Source of the DNA: GCA-002708315 sp964460905
GTDB taxonomy: Bacteria > Bacteroidota > Bacteroidia > Bacteroidales > F082
NCBI GenBank assembly: GCA_964460905.1
Contig: CAYWRM010000009.1
Coordinates: 1 to 64,000, forward strand
Direction: 5' to 3'
Length of the DNA stretch: 64,000 nucleotides
Within the stretch, counting starts at the first letter, position 1. Every line of letters begins with the position of its first letter. The position numbers and the translations under genes are program-made. Below are positions 8,926-19,006 of this stretch, piece after piece. Below the pieces are notes generated by a model, which was not told the origin of the DNA, searched no databases, and saw only the letters and a program-made list of their open reading frames with translations.

Positions 8926-11900
8926 ATGAAAAAAATTTATTTTATTTTAACCTTCCTTTTTTTGTTTTCTGCGGTGCACCTTGTTGCACAGGAGAAAACA
9001 ATTTCAGGTATAGTTACTTCGTCCGACGATGGTCTAACAATTCCGGGAGTAACAGTGATAGTTAAAGGAACATCTACTGGCACAACAACCGGTATAGATG
9101 GAGATTTTCTGCTAAATAACATTAATCCAAGCGATACCCTTATATTCTCCTTTATAGGCATGGCATCACAGGAAATTGTTGTTGAAAATCAAATCATCTT
9201 TAACATATTTATGGAATCTGACATTTCACAGTTGGATGAAGTCGTAGTAATTGGTTATGGTACTGTTAAGAGAAAGGATGTTACAGGAGCAGTATCAATA
9301 GTTGATTCTAAAACAATAAAACAGTTGAACCCTGTAAAGGTTGAGCAAGCCCTACAAGGAACAATGACAGGGGTAAACGTAACTGAGCAATCAGGTGCGC
9401 CAGGTGCAGGCATAGATGTTCGTATCAGGGGAATTTCAACAAACGGTGATGCTTCACCTGTAGCCATAATTGATGGATATGTGGGGGATTTAAACACTCT
9501 TAACCCCAATGATATCGAAACAATAACAGTGCTTAAAGATGCGCAAGCAGCTATCTATGGTACTGTTGGTGCAAATGGTATCATTCTTATAACAACAAAA
9601 TCAGGTAAACGTAATACGCCCACTACAGTTACTTTTAATAGTACTACCGGGATTCAGGAAACTACCAGACAATTACCTGTTCTCAATGCAACTGAATATG
9701 CTGTACTATTAAATGAAAGTTATGCAGCAGCTGGTAAAGAACTTCCTTTTCCAGATGTATCAGGCTTAGGTAAAGGGACTAATTGGCAGGATCAGCTTTT
9801 TTCAACTGCTCCTATTTTTGATAATAATATAAATATCTCAGGTGGGTCGCAAAAAATGACATATTCGATAAGTGCATCCGACTTTAGGCAAAAGGGTATA
9901 GTTGGTGGTGATAAATCTGGCTATGAACGAAATACAGCTCGTTTGGCAATGGGAGCAGATTTTACCAGTTGGCTTAAATTTAATTCAGCTGTTACCTACA
10001 CACATGTCGACCGCACCTCTTTCAACGATTTTGGTCTGGGGTCGGTATTATTCAATGCTGTTAATATGCCATCTACGGTACCTGTTTACAACCCTGATGG
10101 AAGCTATTTTATAGCACCATCCAACGTAGGTATTGAAATTATTAACCCACTACAACAAATTGCAAATACTTATAATTCGTATTATTTGAATAAAATAAAT
10201 GGCAACTTAGGTCTAGAAGCAAAATTTGCGAAACATTTTACAGCAACCGCAAGAATTGGTTTTAATTCTTCATATTCCAACGGTAAATCTTTCACTAAAG
10301 TAGTTGATTATGGAGAAAATAAAGTTTTTAATGTTCCACGAAGCAGTGTATATCAATACAAAGTTAATGATAATAACTACACTATGGATGGTTTCATAAC
10401 CTACGATAATACTTTTTCAGAGGATCATCATGTTACCGGAACAATTGGAACAACTGTTTTCAAGGAATGGGGTAATGGACTTAATGCTACTGGCTATGAT
10501 GTACCAAATAATTCTTGGGAGTTTGCAGATATAAGCCTTACAACCGGGTATATTGATGGTATTTCATCTGGATCATATACATATGACCAAAGACGTTTAT
10601 CCTATTTTGCAAGAGCGCAATATGACTATAAAGGAAAATATCTGGTATCTGCTATGTTTAGAAGAGATGCTTCCACGAAATTTGGTCCTGATAATGCAGT
10701 TGCTTATTTTCCATCTGCAACATTGGGATGGATTGTATCTGACGAGAGTTTTTTAGAGGATGTTGAGCAGATTGACTTTCTTAAAGTAAGAGCTAGTTAT
10801 GGTATTCTGGGTTCAGATAAAATCGAAGCTTACAAATATATCTCCCAACTCAATGGAGAGGGCGTTTATGTACTTAACGGGCAACTTGTTTATGGAGCTG
10901 CTATTGGTACTTTACCAAATCCTAGTATTAAATGGGAACAATCAGAACAACTTGATGTTGGTTTCGACCTCACATTCCTAAAGGATAGAATGGATTTTAC
11001 AGCCGATTACTTTGTTAAAACAACAAAAGATTTATTAATTCCTAATATTCCTGTATCGGGTATTCTTGGTACATACGCACCAGGGGCAAGTAGCCCAACT
11101 ATAAATGCAGGAACTGTACGTAATAGCGGTTTTGAGTTTGCTGTTGGTTTTCGTGGCCCTGCGGTTGAAAATTTTAGCTATAGGATAAACTATAATTTAA
11201 CTGTACTTGATAATAAGGTACTTAAAGTTGATAATGGTACTGGTTTCTACCCTGGTGGAAGTTTTGGAGTTGGACAACCTGCCCCTGCTCGTATGGAAGA
11301 AGGTTTGCCAATAGGTTATTTTTACGGATACAAAACCAACGGATTATTCCAAACTCAGGCTGATGTTGATGCTCACCCATCACAAGCTGCATTGGGAGCA
11401 GAAGCTTCTCCTGGTGATATAAGATTTGTTGATAATAATGGAGATGGCGTTATTAATTCTGATGACAAAACCTATATCGGTGATCCTATCCCTGATTTTG
11501 TAATGGGATTAAATATATCTCTACGTTATAAAGACTTTGATTTTGTTGCTTACGCCTTTGCAAGCATTGGTAATGACATAGTAAGAAATTATGAAAGAGC
11601 ACAACCCGATGTAAACAGGTTAAGTACTACACTTGACAGATGGACAGGACCCGGAACAAGCAATTCAGTGCCACGCGTTACTTACGACGCTACAGCAAAT
11701 ACAATTTTTTCAGAGTATTATGTTGAAGATGGATCCTATTTAAGACTTCAAAGAATTTCAGTAGGGTATAGAATTCCTCAAACAATAACACAGAGAATTA
11801 AAATTAATGAAGTTAGATTCTTTGTGGCTGTAAATAACCTTGTTACACTTACAAAATATATGGGTTTCGATCCAGGAGCATCCAATGGGCAACCTATTGG

Positions 11901-11970
11901 CTCAGGTTTCGATTCAGGATTTTATCCTGCCGCCAGAACTTATTGGTTTGGATTTAGCATTAACTTATAA
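8926..11970 (+). CDS. SusC-like TonB-dependent outer membrane transporter
   Basis: A 1014-aa outer-membrane importer. A signal peptide (ending LVAQ) is followed by a carboxypeptidase-like regulatory domain (ISGIVTSSDDGLTIPGVTVIVKGT, about 22-100), the DEVVVIGYGT segment, a plug domain (VDSKTIKQLNPVKVEQALQG... DAQAAIYGTVGANGIILITTKSG) and a C-terminal beta-barrel ending in FGFSINL. Length and motifs are normal for the SusC/RagA family. It is 10 bp upstream of susD and should form the SusC2D2 import complex for beta-glucan oligosaccharides made by the surface GH16 enzymes. Specificity is inferred from the neighbouring enzymes. Confidence 0.95.
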   Translation: MKKIYFILTFLFLFSAVHLVAQEKTISGIVTSSDDGLTIPGVTVIVKGTSTGTTTGIDGDFLLNNINPSDTLIFSFIGMASQEIVVENQIIFNIFMESDISQLDEVVVIGYGTVKRKDVTGAVSIVDSKTIKQLNPVKVEQALQGTMTGVNVTEQSGAPGAGIDVRIRGISTNGDASPVAIIDGYVGDLNTLNPNDIETITVLKDAQAAIYGTVGANGIILITTKSGKRNTPTTVTFNSTTGIQETTRQLPVLNATEYAVLLNESYAAAGKELPFPDVSGLGKGTNWQDQLFSTAPIFDNNINISGGSQKMTYSISASDFRQKGIVGGDKSGYERNTARLAMGADFTSWLKFNSAVTYTHVDRTSFNDFGLGSVLFNAVNMPSTVPVYNPDGSYFIAPSNVGIEIINPLQQIANTYNSYYLNKINGNLGLEAKFAKHFTATARIGFNSSYSNGKSFTKVVDYGENKVFNVPRSSVYQYKVNDNNYTMDGFITYDNTFSEDHHVTGTIGTTVFKEWGNGLNATGYDVPNNSWEFADISLTTGYIDGISSGSYTYDQRRLSYFARAQYDYKGKYLVSAMFRRDASTKFGPDNAVAYFPSATLGWIVSDESFLEDVEQIDFLKVRASYGILGSDKIEAYKYISQLNGEGVYVLNGQLVYGAAIGTLPNPSIKWEQSEQLDVGFDLTFLKDRMDFTADYFVKTTKDLLIPNIPVSGILGTYAPGASSPTINAGTVRNSGFEFAVGFRGPAVENFSYRINYNLTVLDNKVLKVDNGTGFYPGGSFGVGQPAPARMEEGLPIGYFYGYKTNGLFQTQADVDAHPSQAALGAEASPGDIRFVDNNGDGVINSDDKTYIGDPIPDFVMGLNISLRYKDFDFVAYAFASIGNDIVRNYERAQPDVNRLSTTLDRWTGPGTSNSVPRVTYDATANTIFSEYYVEDGSYLRLQRISVGYRIPQTITQRIKINEVRFFVAVNNLVTLTKYMGFDPGASNGQPIGSGFDSGFYPAARTYWFGFSINL

Positions 11971-11980
11971 AAACTGAGAG

Positions 11981-13468
11981 ATGAAAAGAAGAATATTTAA
12001 TAAAACAATAATAACAGCGACTATCCTAACTTTATTTCTAGGATATTCCTGTTCAGATAAATTTGTTGAAATCTCCCCCGAGTACTCAATCGACTCTGAA
12101 AACTACTTTAACTCAGAGGATGATTATTACAAAGCACTTGTTGCGTCGTACGATTTACTACAATCTACTTATGCAAATGCAATCGTTGGTGAAATAGCCT
12201 CAAATAACACACTTTGTGGAGGTGAAAGTCCTACAGATGTAATAGGATGGCAACAAATTGATGATATGATCCAAACACCAACAAATAGCAACTTAAGCGA
12301 TATTTGGGATTGGATGTTTGCAGGTGTACAGCGCACTAATTATTTTATGGAGTTTAGAGATAAGACGGAATTCGATGGCAGAGAACAAATGATTGGCGAA
12401 GTTCGTTTCCTAAGAGCTTATTATAATTTTGAACTAGTTAAATGGTTTGGTCCTATTCCAATAAAAGTTGATGAAAGATTCAAATTAGGAGATGAAAAGA
12501 CTATTCCACGTTCGCCAGTTTCGGAAGTTTATGCATTCATCGAACAAGACTTAATTTATGCTGCAAGCGTTTTGCCAGTTACACAGGCACAAACAGGCAG
12601 AGCTACCAAAGGGTCTGCCCAAGCGTTATTAGGGAAAGCATATCTTTTTCAGGAGAAATTTACAGAAGCAGCCGAAGCGCTGGATAAGGTTATTACTGGA
12701 GGACCTTACTTCCTAGTTGATAACTACAATTCAATATTCGAAGCAGATGGTGAAAATGGATCAGGATCAGTTTTTGAAGTACAATATACTGACGCTGAAG
12801 GAGCAAGTTTCACTTGTTTACAATGTGTTGAAGGCAATGTTGCTGTTGGTTTTAGTGGGGTTAGATCATATGATGGGCCATATTTTACCTCCGGATTTAG
12901 CTTTAATGTACCTGTACAAGAGGCTGTTGATGTATTTGAATTAGGTGATCATCGTAAAGGTGTAACTATCCTGGATATCGAAGCTTGGGCAGATTCCACA
13001 GGTGCTACATATTCAACTGGTTATGAACATACCGGATATTTTAATAGAAAGTATCTTCCTCGAAAAAGGAGTGATAATGCTCAACCCGATTTAAACTTAA
13101 CTAACCCAAATAATTATAGGTCAATAAGATATTCGGATGTACTACTAATGGCAGCTGAAGCAAATAACCGTGGTGGATTATCTGATTCAAAGGCTCAGGA
13201 ATACTTAAATATGGTTCGTCGCAGAGCCTTTGGTGATAATAATCATGATATTTTGTATTCAGGAGCAGCACTTACCGATGCTATTTATCATGAGCGCAGG
13301 GTAGAATTAATGGGCGAAGGACACCACTTCTTTGATCTGGTAAGAACCGGAAGAGCTGCTAATGATATTGAAGGCTTTGTGGCAGGTAAAAATGAACTGT
13401 TTCCTATTCCAATAGAGGAAATCGAGTTCTCCGCTGGTAACTGGTCTCAAAATCCACTTTATAATTAA
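11981..13468 (+). CDS. SusD-like outer-surface glycan-binding lipoprotein
   Basis: A 495-aa RagB/SusD-family lipoprotein with the lipobox Cys in LFLGYSCSDKF. Typical features include the N-terminal SADYYKAL-like region (NSEDDYYKALVASYDLL), the TPR-like helices (EVRFLRAYYNFELVKWFGPIP) and the C-terminal signature YRSIRYSDVLLMAAEANN...VRRRA...IYHERRVELMGEGHHFFDLVRTG. Length is typical. It partners the SusC protein immediately upstream (10-bp gap) and acts as the lid that delivers oligosaccharides to the pore. A laminarin-type substrate is inferred from context. Confidence 0.95.
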   Translation: MKRRIFNKTIITATILTLFLGYSCSDKFVEISPEYSIDSENYFNSEDDYYKALVASYDLLQSTYANAIVGEIASNNTLCGGESPTDVIGWQQIDDMIQTPTNSNLSDIWDWMFAGVQRTNYFMEFRDKTEFDGREQMIGEVRFLRAYYNFELVKWFGPIPIKVDERFKLGDEKTIPRSPVSEVYAFIEQDLIYAASVLPVTQAQTGRATKGSAQALLGKAYLFQEKFTEAAEALDKVITGGPYFLVDNYNSIFEADGENGSGSVFEVQYTDAEGASFTCLQCVEGNVAVGFSGVRSYDGPYFTSGFSFNVPVQEAVDVFELGDHRKGVTILDIEAWADSTGATYSTGYEHTGYFNRKYLPRKRSDNAQPDLNLTNPNNYRSIRYSDVLLMAAEANNRGGLSDSKAQEYLNMVRRRAFGDNNHDILYSGAALTDAIYHERRVELMGEGHHFFDLVRTGRAANDIEGFVAGKNELFPIPIEEIEFSAGNWSQNPLYN

Positions 13469-13484
13469 TCCTAAATATAGAAAG

Positions 13485-15512
13485 ATGAATCTAATGAAAA
13501 ATATAATAGTATTATTTATACTCCTTGTTTTTGCATCTTCCTGCAAAAAGGATATAGATAATTTAAAAGAGTTGGATAATGTAAATGCTCCAACTAATCT
13601 TACAGCAATCTTCGATATAACGCAAGATAATAGCGGTTTGGTAACAATTGTTCCAGAAGCTGAAGGTGCTACAAAATACAGGGTTATGTTTGGCGACACA
13701 ATCGATGAAACACCAACTGAATATGATTTAATTGATATAATTACTCATACCTATCCCGAAGGTGTTTTTAATGTGGATATTACTGCAGTTGGTCTTACAG
13801 GAACGACATCAAATTATAATCATGATTTGAATGTTACATATAAAGCACCAGAAGATCTTGAAGTTACAATAACGCAGGATGTAACTAATCCATCAATGGT
13901 ATCGGTTACTGCAAAAGCCACATATGCTACAATAATGGATATTTATTTTGGTGATGTACCAGATGAAGACCCAGTGCATACTCTACCAGAGGAATATGCA
14001 ACGCACACATACGTTGAACCTGGTGATTATATAATAAGAGTTGTTGCTAAAAGTGCTGCCGCTGAAACAACAGAATTTAGTGATACAATAACGATATCAG
14101 CAGCTTCAGATCCGGTAACTCTACCTATAACATTTGAATCTTTTACTGTTAATTATGCTTTTACTGATTTTGGAGATGTAGTTTCTACGGTTGTTGATAA
14201 TCCCGATCCATCTGGTATTAATACAACAGTAAAAGTTGCGCAATCAGTTAAACCTGTTGGTGCTGCAGAATGGGGAGGATCGTTTTTAACACTTGGTGAT
14301 CCAATCGATTTTTCAACAAATAAACTATTTAAAGTAAAAGTATGGTCACCAAAAGCCGGTGCAGTTGTAAAACTTAAAGTTGAGAATCTCGATGACGGAA
14401 ATATTGCATATGAGATGGATGCCACAACAACTGTTTCTAATCAATGGGAGGAATTACAATTTGACTATTCTGCTATCGATCTTAGTAACACATATCAGAA
14501 AGTTGTAATATTCTTCGATTTTGGAAATGTAGGAGATGACGCTACTTATTATTTTGATGATGTTAAACTTGTACAAGCAAGTACTCCATCAACTTTAATG
14601 GTCGAAAACTTTGAAGGCGAAGTTCCGGTATTTACCGCATTTGGTAATATTGCAGATGTTGTTGTAGTTGCCAACCCTGATCCAACGGGTTTGAATACAA
14701 CTGAAAATACTGCAATGATGACAAAAACTTCTGCATCAGAAGTATGGGCAGGATGTTTCTTTGAGACAGATTTGCTTGATCTTGAAAATTTTAGCAAGAT
14801 TAAAGTAAAAATATGGTCACCAAAAAGCGGTATAGTTGTTAAACTTAAACTTGAAAATACTGATGCAAGCATAGTTCATGAAGTAGATATAACCAATACC
14901 ACTGCAAATGCCTGGGAAGAATTAGTGTATGACTTCAGTGGTGCTCCGGTAGCAGATTATGTAAAGGTTGTGATTTTCTTTGATTTCGGAAATCCGGGTG
15001 ATGATACCATATATTACTTTGATGAAATTGAACTGGCTAATGATGGAGGTGGATCTTCTTCTCTTATGTTCCAGGATTTTGAGGCTGAAATACCTGTGTT
15101 CACTGCTTTTGGTAACATAGCTGATATTGAGGTGGTTTCAAATCCCGATCCAACAGGTCTTAATACAACTGCAAATAGTGCAAAGATGGTAAAAACTTCA
15201 GGGGCTGAAGTATGGGCTGGTTGTTTCTTCGAATCATCGGAAATCGATATTGTAACCTACTCCAAAATACAGTTCAGTGCTTGGAGTCCTGTAAGTGGTA
15301 TTGTTATTAAGCTAAAACTCGAAAATGCTGATGCCAGTATTGTTTATGAAGTTGATATAACAAATACTACTGCTAATGCCTGGGAAGATTTAATTTATGA
15401 TTTTAGTGATGCACCTGCAGCAGATTATGTTAAAGTTGTAGTCTTCTTTGATTTTGATAACCCGGGAGACGATTCAGTATATTATTTCGATCAATTCCAA
15501 TTAACAAATTAA
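13485..15512 (+). CDS. Surface lipoprotein with three tandem carbohydrate-binding-like modules
   Basis: A 675-aa lipoprotein (VFASSCKKD lipobox) 16 bp after susD. Residues about 30-200 form two Ig/PKD-like segments. Three copies of a roughly 150-residue beta-sandwich module follow at about 206-363, 370-523 and 525-675. Each starts with a FExExPVFTAFG-like strand, contains NPDPTGLNTT and SPKSGxVVKLKLEN, and ends VKVVIFFDFGNxGDDxxYYFD. Copies 2 and 3 are nearly identical, indicating a recent internal duplication. The same module occurs in the CotH-like protein and the protein at 32565-34346. Position after susCD marks it as a surface glycan-binding protein (SusE/F-like); the ligand is probably beta-1,3-glucan. 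I do not know a CBM number for it. Confidence 0.8.
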   Translation: MNLMKNIIVLFILLVFASSCKKDIDNLKELDNVNAPTNLTAIFDITQDNSGLVTIVPEAEGATKYRVMFGDTIDETPTEYDLIDIITHTYPEGVFNVDITAVGLTGTTSNYNHDLNVTYKAPEDLEVTITQDVTNPSMVSVTAKATYATIMDIYFGDVPDEDPVHTLPEEYATHTYVEPGDYIIRVVAKSAAAETTEFSDTITISAASDPVTLPITFESFTVNYAFTDFGDVVSTVVDNPDPSGINTTVKVAQSVKPVGAAEWGGSFLTLGDPIDFSTNKLFKVKVWSPKAGAVVKLKVENLDDGNIAYEMDATTTVSNQWEELQFDYSAIDLSNTYQKVVIFFDFGNVGDDATYYFDDVKLVQASTPSTLMVENFEGEVPVFTAFGNIADVVVVANPDPTGLNTTENTAMMTKTSASEVWAGCFFETDLLDLENFSKIKVKIWSPKSGIVVKLKLENTDASIVHEVDITNTTANAWEELVYDFSGAPVADYVKVVIFFDFGNPGDDTIYYFDEIELANDGGGSSSLMFQDFEAEIPVFTAFGNIADIEVVSNPDPTGLNTTANSAKMVKTSGAEVWAGCFFESSEIDIVTYSKIQFSAWSPVSGIVIKLKLENADASIVYEVDITNTTANAWEDLIYDFSDAPAADYVKVVVFFDFDNPGDDSVYYFDQFQLTN

Positions 15513-15523
15513 ATTAAGTTACT

Positions 15524-16456
15524 ATGAAAAAAAATATTCAATATATTTCGATTATACTTTTTGCATTACTTTTCGTAATAAGTGGCTGCCAAAAAGATAG
15601 TTATGAATTAGGCGATTTAGTCGCACCCTCCAATGTAACATTAAATTATGAAATTGTTGGTGTTGATGCAGAAAACCCAAATGGAGATGGAAGCGGATTG
15701 GTAAATTTTATAGCAACAGCTGATAATAAAATCACCTTCAATTTTGAATTTGGAGATGGTAAAAAAATTGAATCAGCTACTGATGGTACTATTACCCATC
15801 AATTTTCAGATAATGGACTTAACACATACAATGTTAGTGTTTTTGCTGTTGGAACCGGGGGCATAACCTCTGTTAAAGCAGCACAGGTTGAAGTACTTAG
15901 TGATTTTGAGGATCCTGATGCTCTGGAATTCTTAACCGGAGGTTCTTCAAAATCCTGGTATTGGGCAGCTGATCAACCAGGTCATGCAGGAATGGGTACC
16001 CAATCAGATGATTATGGTAACCTTGATTATACTTTTGCCAGTTGGTGGAATTCAGCTCCTTGGGAAAAAGAGTGTATGTATGATGCTGAATTTGTTTTTA
16101 CTAAAACAGACAATGGTTTAACCTTTGAACAAACAGAAGGACAAGCCTTTATCCCAGGAACCTATGCCGGTGTAATTGGTGTTGATCCTGATGCATGTTA
16201 TGGTGAAGACATCGTTCCAACCTTGTATGGTGTAAAAGAAGTAAAATTCTCACCTTCTTCATCTAAAGCAGCCATTGATGGTGATTACAGAGGTACATCA
16301 ATGTTACTTACTGATGGAGGTGCAATGTGTTGGTATGTTGGTCAAAGTGAATACGATATAATTGAAGTTACAGAAAATATTTTAAGAGTGAGAATTAAGG
16401 AAGACGAAACTAACGCATGGTATCACACTTTCACAAACGTTAAACCAGTACAATAA
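15524..16456 (+). CDS. PKD-containing surface glycan-binding lipoprotein (SusE-position)
   Basis: A 310-aa lipoprotein (lipobox Cys in LFVISGCQKD), 11 bp after the three-module protein. Residues about 30-130 form a PKD-like domain (FNFEFGDGKKIESATDGTITHQF). The rest is rich in Trp, Tyr and Gly (SWYWAADQPGHAGMG, FASWWNSAPWEKECMYDAEFVF), as in the surface glycan-binding proteins encoded after susCD in laminarin loci. It has no catalytic glutamate pair, so it should bind rather than cleave. It probably presents glucan to the GH16 and SusCD. It is the last gene before a 179-bp gap holding a large inverted repeat. Confidence 0.8.
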   Translation: MKKNIQYISIILFALLFVISGCQKDSYELGDLVAPSNVTLNYEIVGVDAENPNGDGSGLVNFIATADNKITFNFEFGDGKKIESATDGTITHQFSDNGLNTYNVSVFAVGTGGITSVKAAQVEVLSDFEDPDALEFLTGGSSKSWYWAADQPGHAGMGTQSDDYGNLDYTFASWWNSAPWEKECMYDAEFVFTKTDNGLTFEQTEGQAFIPGTYAGVIGVDPDACYGEDIVPTLYGVKEVKFSPSSSKAAIDGDYRGTSMLLTDGGAMCWYVGQSEYDIIEVTENILRVRIKEDETNAWYHTFTNVKPVQ

Positions 16457-16510
16457 ACTAAAAATGGAATTTTTTTATAATTCATAATTATATTTTGGTT
16501 AGTTGGTTTA

Positions 16511-16577
16511 TATATGGACATTGCAATAGTCACCTGGATATTAAATTGATTTTGCAATGTCTGTATTAGACCATATA
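16511..16577 (+). repeat. Long inverted repeat in the leader of the first GH16 gene
   Basis: GACATTGCAA (16517-16526) and TTGCAATGTC (16552-16561) form a perfect 10-bp stem with a 25-nt loop. An outer 7-bp stem, TATATGG (16511-16517) with CCATATA (16571-16577), extends it across a 9-nt bulge. There is no T-run, so it is not a classical terminator. It may be an RNA processing or attenuation element separating the binding-protein genes from the enzyme genes, or a DNA operator. Confidence 0.5.
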
Positions 16578-16635
16578 GAACTTCATGAATTAGCAGAAAT
16601 TAAAAAGATTCAAATAACCCTTAAAATAATTACTA

Positions 16636-17973
16636 ATGACGAAGACAACTAATTCAAACCATAGTAATAATAAGCACTTACTAGCAATACCTTTTTTGCT
16701 GGTAATTATGGTTCTTTTAATTATTACAGCAGGTTGTGATAAAAACAATGAATCTGGATTTACAGCAGATTTTAGCTTTCAATACATTGATGATAATAGC
16801 ATCTTTTTTGAAAATAAATCAGAAGGAGAGTATTACTCAATGATTTGGGACTTTGGCAATGGACAGGGTGATACTACAACTAACAAGAAAGAAGAATATA
16901 ATATTTTCTATTCTGTTGCTGGTGATTATGAAGTATCTCTTCGTATAATGGATTATACAGGTAATAGCACCATTGCAAAAAAGACTATAAATATTTCCAC
17001 AACTAGTTTGGTTCTGTCTTTCAGTGCAGTTGTGGATCCATCAAATCTAAATTACGTTTTGCTTACCAATACATCATTCGGTGATTTTGATTCGTTTAGT
17101 TGGCTTTATCGTGATATGGTAATTGAAAATGAAGCTGAACATTTGGCTTACTTTCCATTTGCAGGAAACTTTGATGTTGAACTTATCGCTAATAAGGGTG
17201 GAGATGATTTTTCATTAATTCAAAATGTAATTATTTCACAGGATGACCCAAACTATAATCCCGATCTTATATGGTCCGACGAATTTGATTACACCGGACT
17301 TCCGGATCCCGACAAATGGAATATGGAAACCGGCGGTGGAGGCTGGGGTAATAATGAGCTTCAATATTACACCGACAGAGAAGAAAATGCAGTTGTAGGT
17401 GATGGTGTACTAACCATAACCGCACTGGAAGAGTCATATGGTGGAAGAGATTATACTTCTGCACGTATTACAACCCAGAATAAGTTTGATGTTAAATATG
17501 GTAAAGTTGAAGCTAGGATTAAGCTACCATATGGACAGGGAATATGGCCTGCATTCTGGATGCTTGGTGATAATATCAGTTCGGTTGGCTGGCCTGCATG
17601 TGGAGAAATCGATATAATGGAGATGGTTGGAGGTGATAATAATGGTGACAATACTGTTTATTCAACTCTTCACTGGGAACATGATGGAAGTCATGCAGAT
17701 TATGGTGAAAGTTATATGTTGTCTTCGGGTATTTTTGCTGATGATTTTCATGTATTTGCTATTGAATGGGATGAGGAAGAAATTAGAGGTTATATGGATG
17801 ATTATCATTATTTTACAGCTGATATTGTTCCCTCTCAATTAAGTGAGTTTCATAATAATTTCTTTTTAATACTTAATCTTGCTGTTGGAGGAAACTGGCC
17901 TGGTTCACCAGATGCAACAACTTCATTTCCGCAGATAATGGAAATTGATTATGTTCGGGTATATAGCCAATAG
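16636..17973 (+). CDS. GH16 endo-beta-1,3-glucanase (laminarinase) lipoprotein with PKD domains
   Basis: A 445-aa lipoprotein (lipobox Cys in LIITAGCDKN). Two PKD-like domains occupy about 35-115 (MIWDFGNGQGDT) and 120-200. A C-terminal GH16 catalytic domain follows (about 210-445), starting LIWSDEFDYTGLPDPDKW. The catalytic motif GEIDIMEMVG gives nucleophile Glu324, Asp326 and acid/base Glu329. ARIKLPYGQGIWPAFWMLG and the terminal MEIDYVRVYSQ are typical of GH16 laminarinases (GH16_3 type). It should cut internal beta-1,3 bonds of laminarin at the cell surface, feeding SusCD. It is preceded by the inverted repeat at 16511-16577, hinting at separate expression from susCD. Confidence 0.92.
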   Translation: MTKTTNSNHSNNKHLLAIPFLLVIMVLLIITAGCDKNNESGFTADFSFQYIDDNSIFFENKSEGEYYSMIWDFGNGQGDTTTNKKEEYNIFYSVAGDYEVSLRIMDYTGNSTIAKKTINISTTSLVLSFSAVVDPSNLNYVLLTNTSFGDFDSFSWLYRDMVIENEAEHLAYFPFAGNFDVELIANKGGDDFSLIQNVIISQDDPNYNPDLIWSDEFDYTGLPDPDKWNMETGGGGWGNNELQYYTDREENAVVGDGVLTITALEESYGGRDYTSARITTQNKFDVKYGKVEARIKLPYGQGIWPAFWMLGDNISSVGWPACGEIDIMEMVGGDNNGDNTVYSTLHWEHDGSHADYGESYMLSSGIFADDFHVFAIEWDEEEIRGYMDDYHYFTADIVPSQLSEFHNNFFLILNLAVGGNWPGSPDATTSFPQIMEIDYVRVYSQ

Positions 17974-18171
17974 TTATTGAATTCTATTTCTAATTCAAAC
18001 CCTATTGCTAACCTATACTCTCAAATTTTTAATCGTGTATATTATATGCACAATTATTAATGTCTTGAATCTGCATAATAAGAAAAGGTATGCAATATTT
18101 ATAAAAATTGGAAATCAATAGGATAGAAATATTTAAACGGTTTTTGTTAGTGATTAATTAAAATTTACAAT

Positions 18172-19005
18172 GTGAAGACTTCAGTTTTTTTAATAGGCAT
18201 TTTACTTGTAATTGTATGCTTTGCTTTTTCAAGCTGTTGTATAGGAGATTACAAAGCTAACGAAGAATATGAGTTAGTTTGGAGTGATGAGTTTGATTAT
18301 AACGGCCTTCCCGATTCTACAAAATGGGAGTACGATACAGAAGGAAATGATGCCGGATGGGGGAATTCTGAAGCCCAATATTATACTAAAGCTGATATAG
18401 ATAATGCTTGGGTAGAAAACGGCAAGCTTAATATAACTGCTCACCAAGAAAATTTTGAAGATAAAGAGTTTACATCTGCCAGATTGATATCAAAAGCTGA
18501 TTGGCAATATGGACGAATTGAAGTATCAGCTAAATTACCTGAAGGACGTGGCACATGGTCAGCAATTTGGGTTATGCCTGGAGGTTGGACATTTAGTGAT
18601 GGAAACTGGCCCGACATTGGGGAGATCGATATCATGGAACACGTTGGTCATGAACTTGGAGTAATTCATGCTTCTGCGCACTCTAAAGATTATCAGTGGC
18701 AAAGGAATACACAAAAAACAGCAATAGTTACTATACCGGATGCAGCTGAAAAGTTTCACTTGTACATACTCGAGTGGAATCCTGATGTAGTAAAAGCCTA
18801 TGTTGATGACTGTTTGTATTTTGAATATAAAAATGAAGGATTGGGAGAGTCAAAGTGGCCGTATGATAAACCATTTTATCTCATTTTAAATGTAGCTGTT
18901 GGTGGTGCCTGGGGAAACATGAAAGGAATTGATAAAGATGCATTTCCACAAACCATGGAGGTTGACTACGTACGAGTGTATCAAAATAAATCTTTAACAA
19001 AATAG
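18172..19005 (+). CDS. Second GH16 endo-beta-1,3-glucanase, lipoprotein
   Basis: A 277-aa GH16 enzyme without accessory domains. The best start is a GTG at 18172, giving a signal peptide with a Cys pair (FSSCCIGDYK) for lipidation; the overlapping ATG at 18170 runs into a stop at once. The catalytic motif is GEIDIMEHVG (Glu151, Asp153, Glu156), and the start EYELVWSDEFDYNGLPDSTKW and end MEVDYVRVYQN are diagnostic. It should hydrolyse beta-1,3-glucan or long oligosaccharides. It may act on the periplasmic face, dividing labour with the PKD-bearing GH16, but location cannot be read with certainty. It ends one base before the next gene. Confidence 0.92.
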   Translation: MKTSVFLIGILLVIVCFAFSSCCIGDYKANEEYELVWSDEFDYNGLPDSTKWEYDTEGNDAGWGNSEAQYYTKADIDNAWVENGKLNITAHQENFEDKEFTSARLISKADWQYGRIEVSAKLPEGRGTWSAIWVMPGGWTFSDGNWPDIGEIDIMEHVGHELGVIHASAHSKDYQWQRNTQKTAIVTIPDAAEKFHLYILEWNPDVVKAYVDDCLYFEYKNEGLGESKWPYDKPFYLILNVAVGGAWGNMKGIDKDAFPQTMEVDYVRVYQNKSLTK

Positions 19006-19006
19006 T

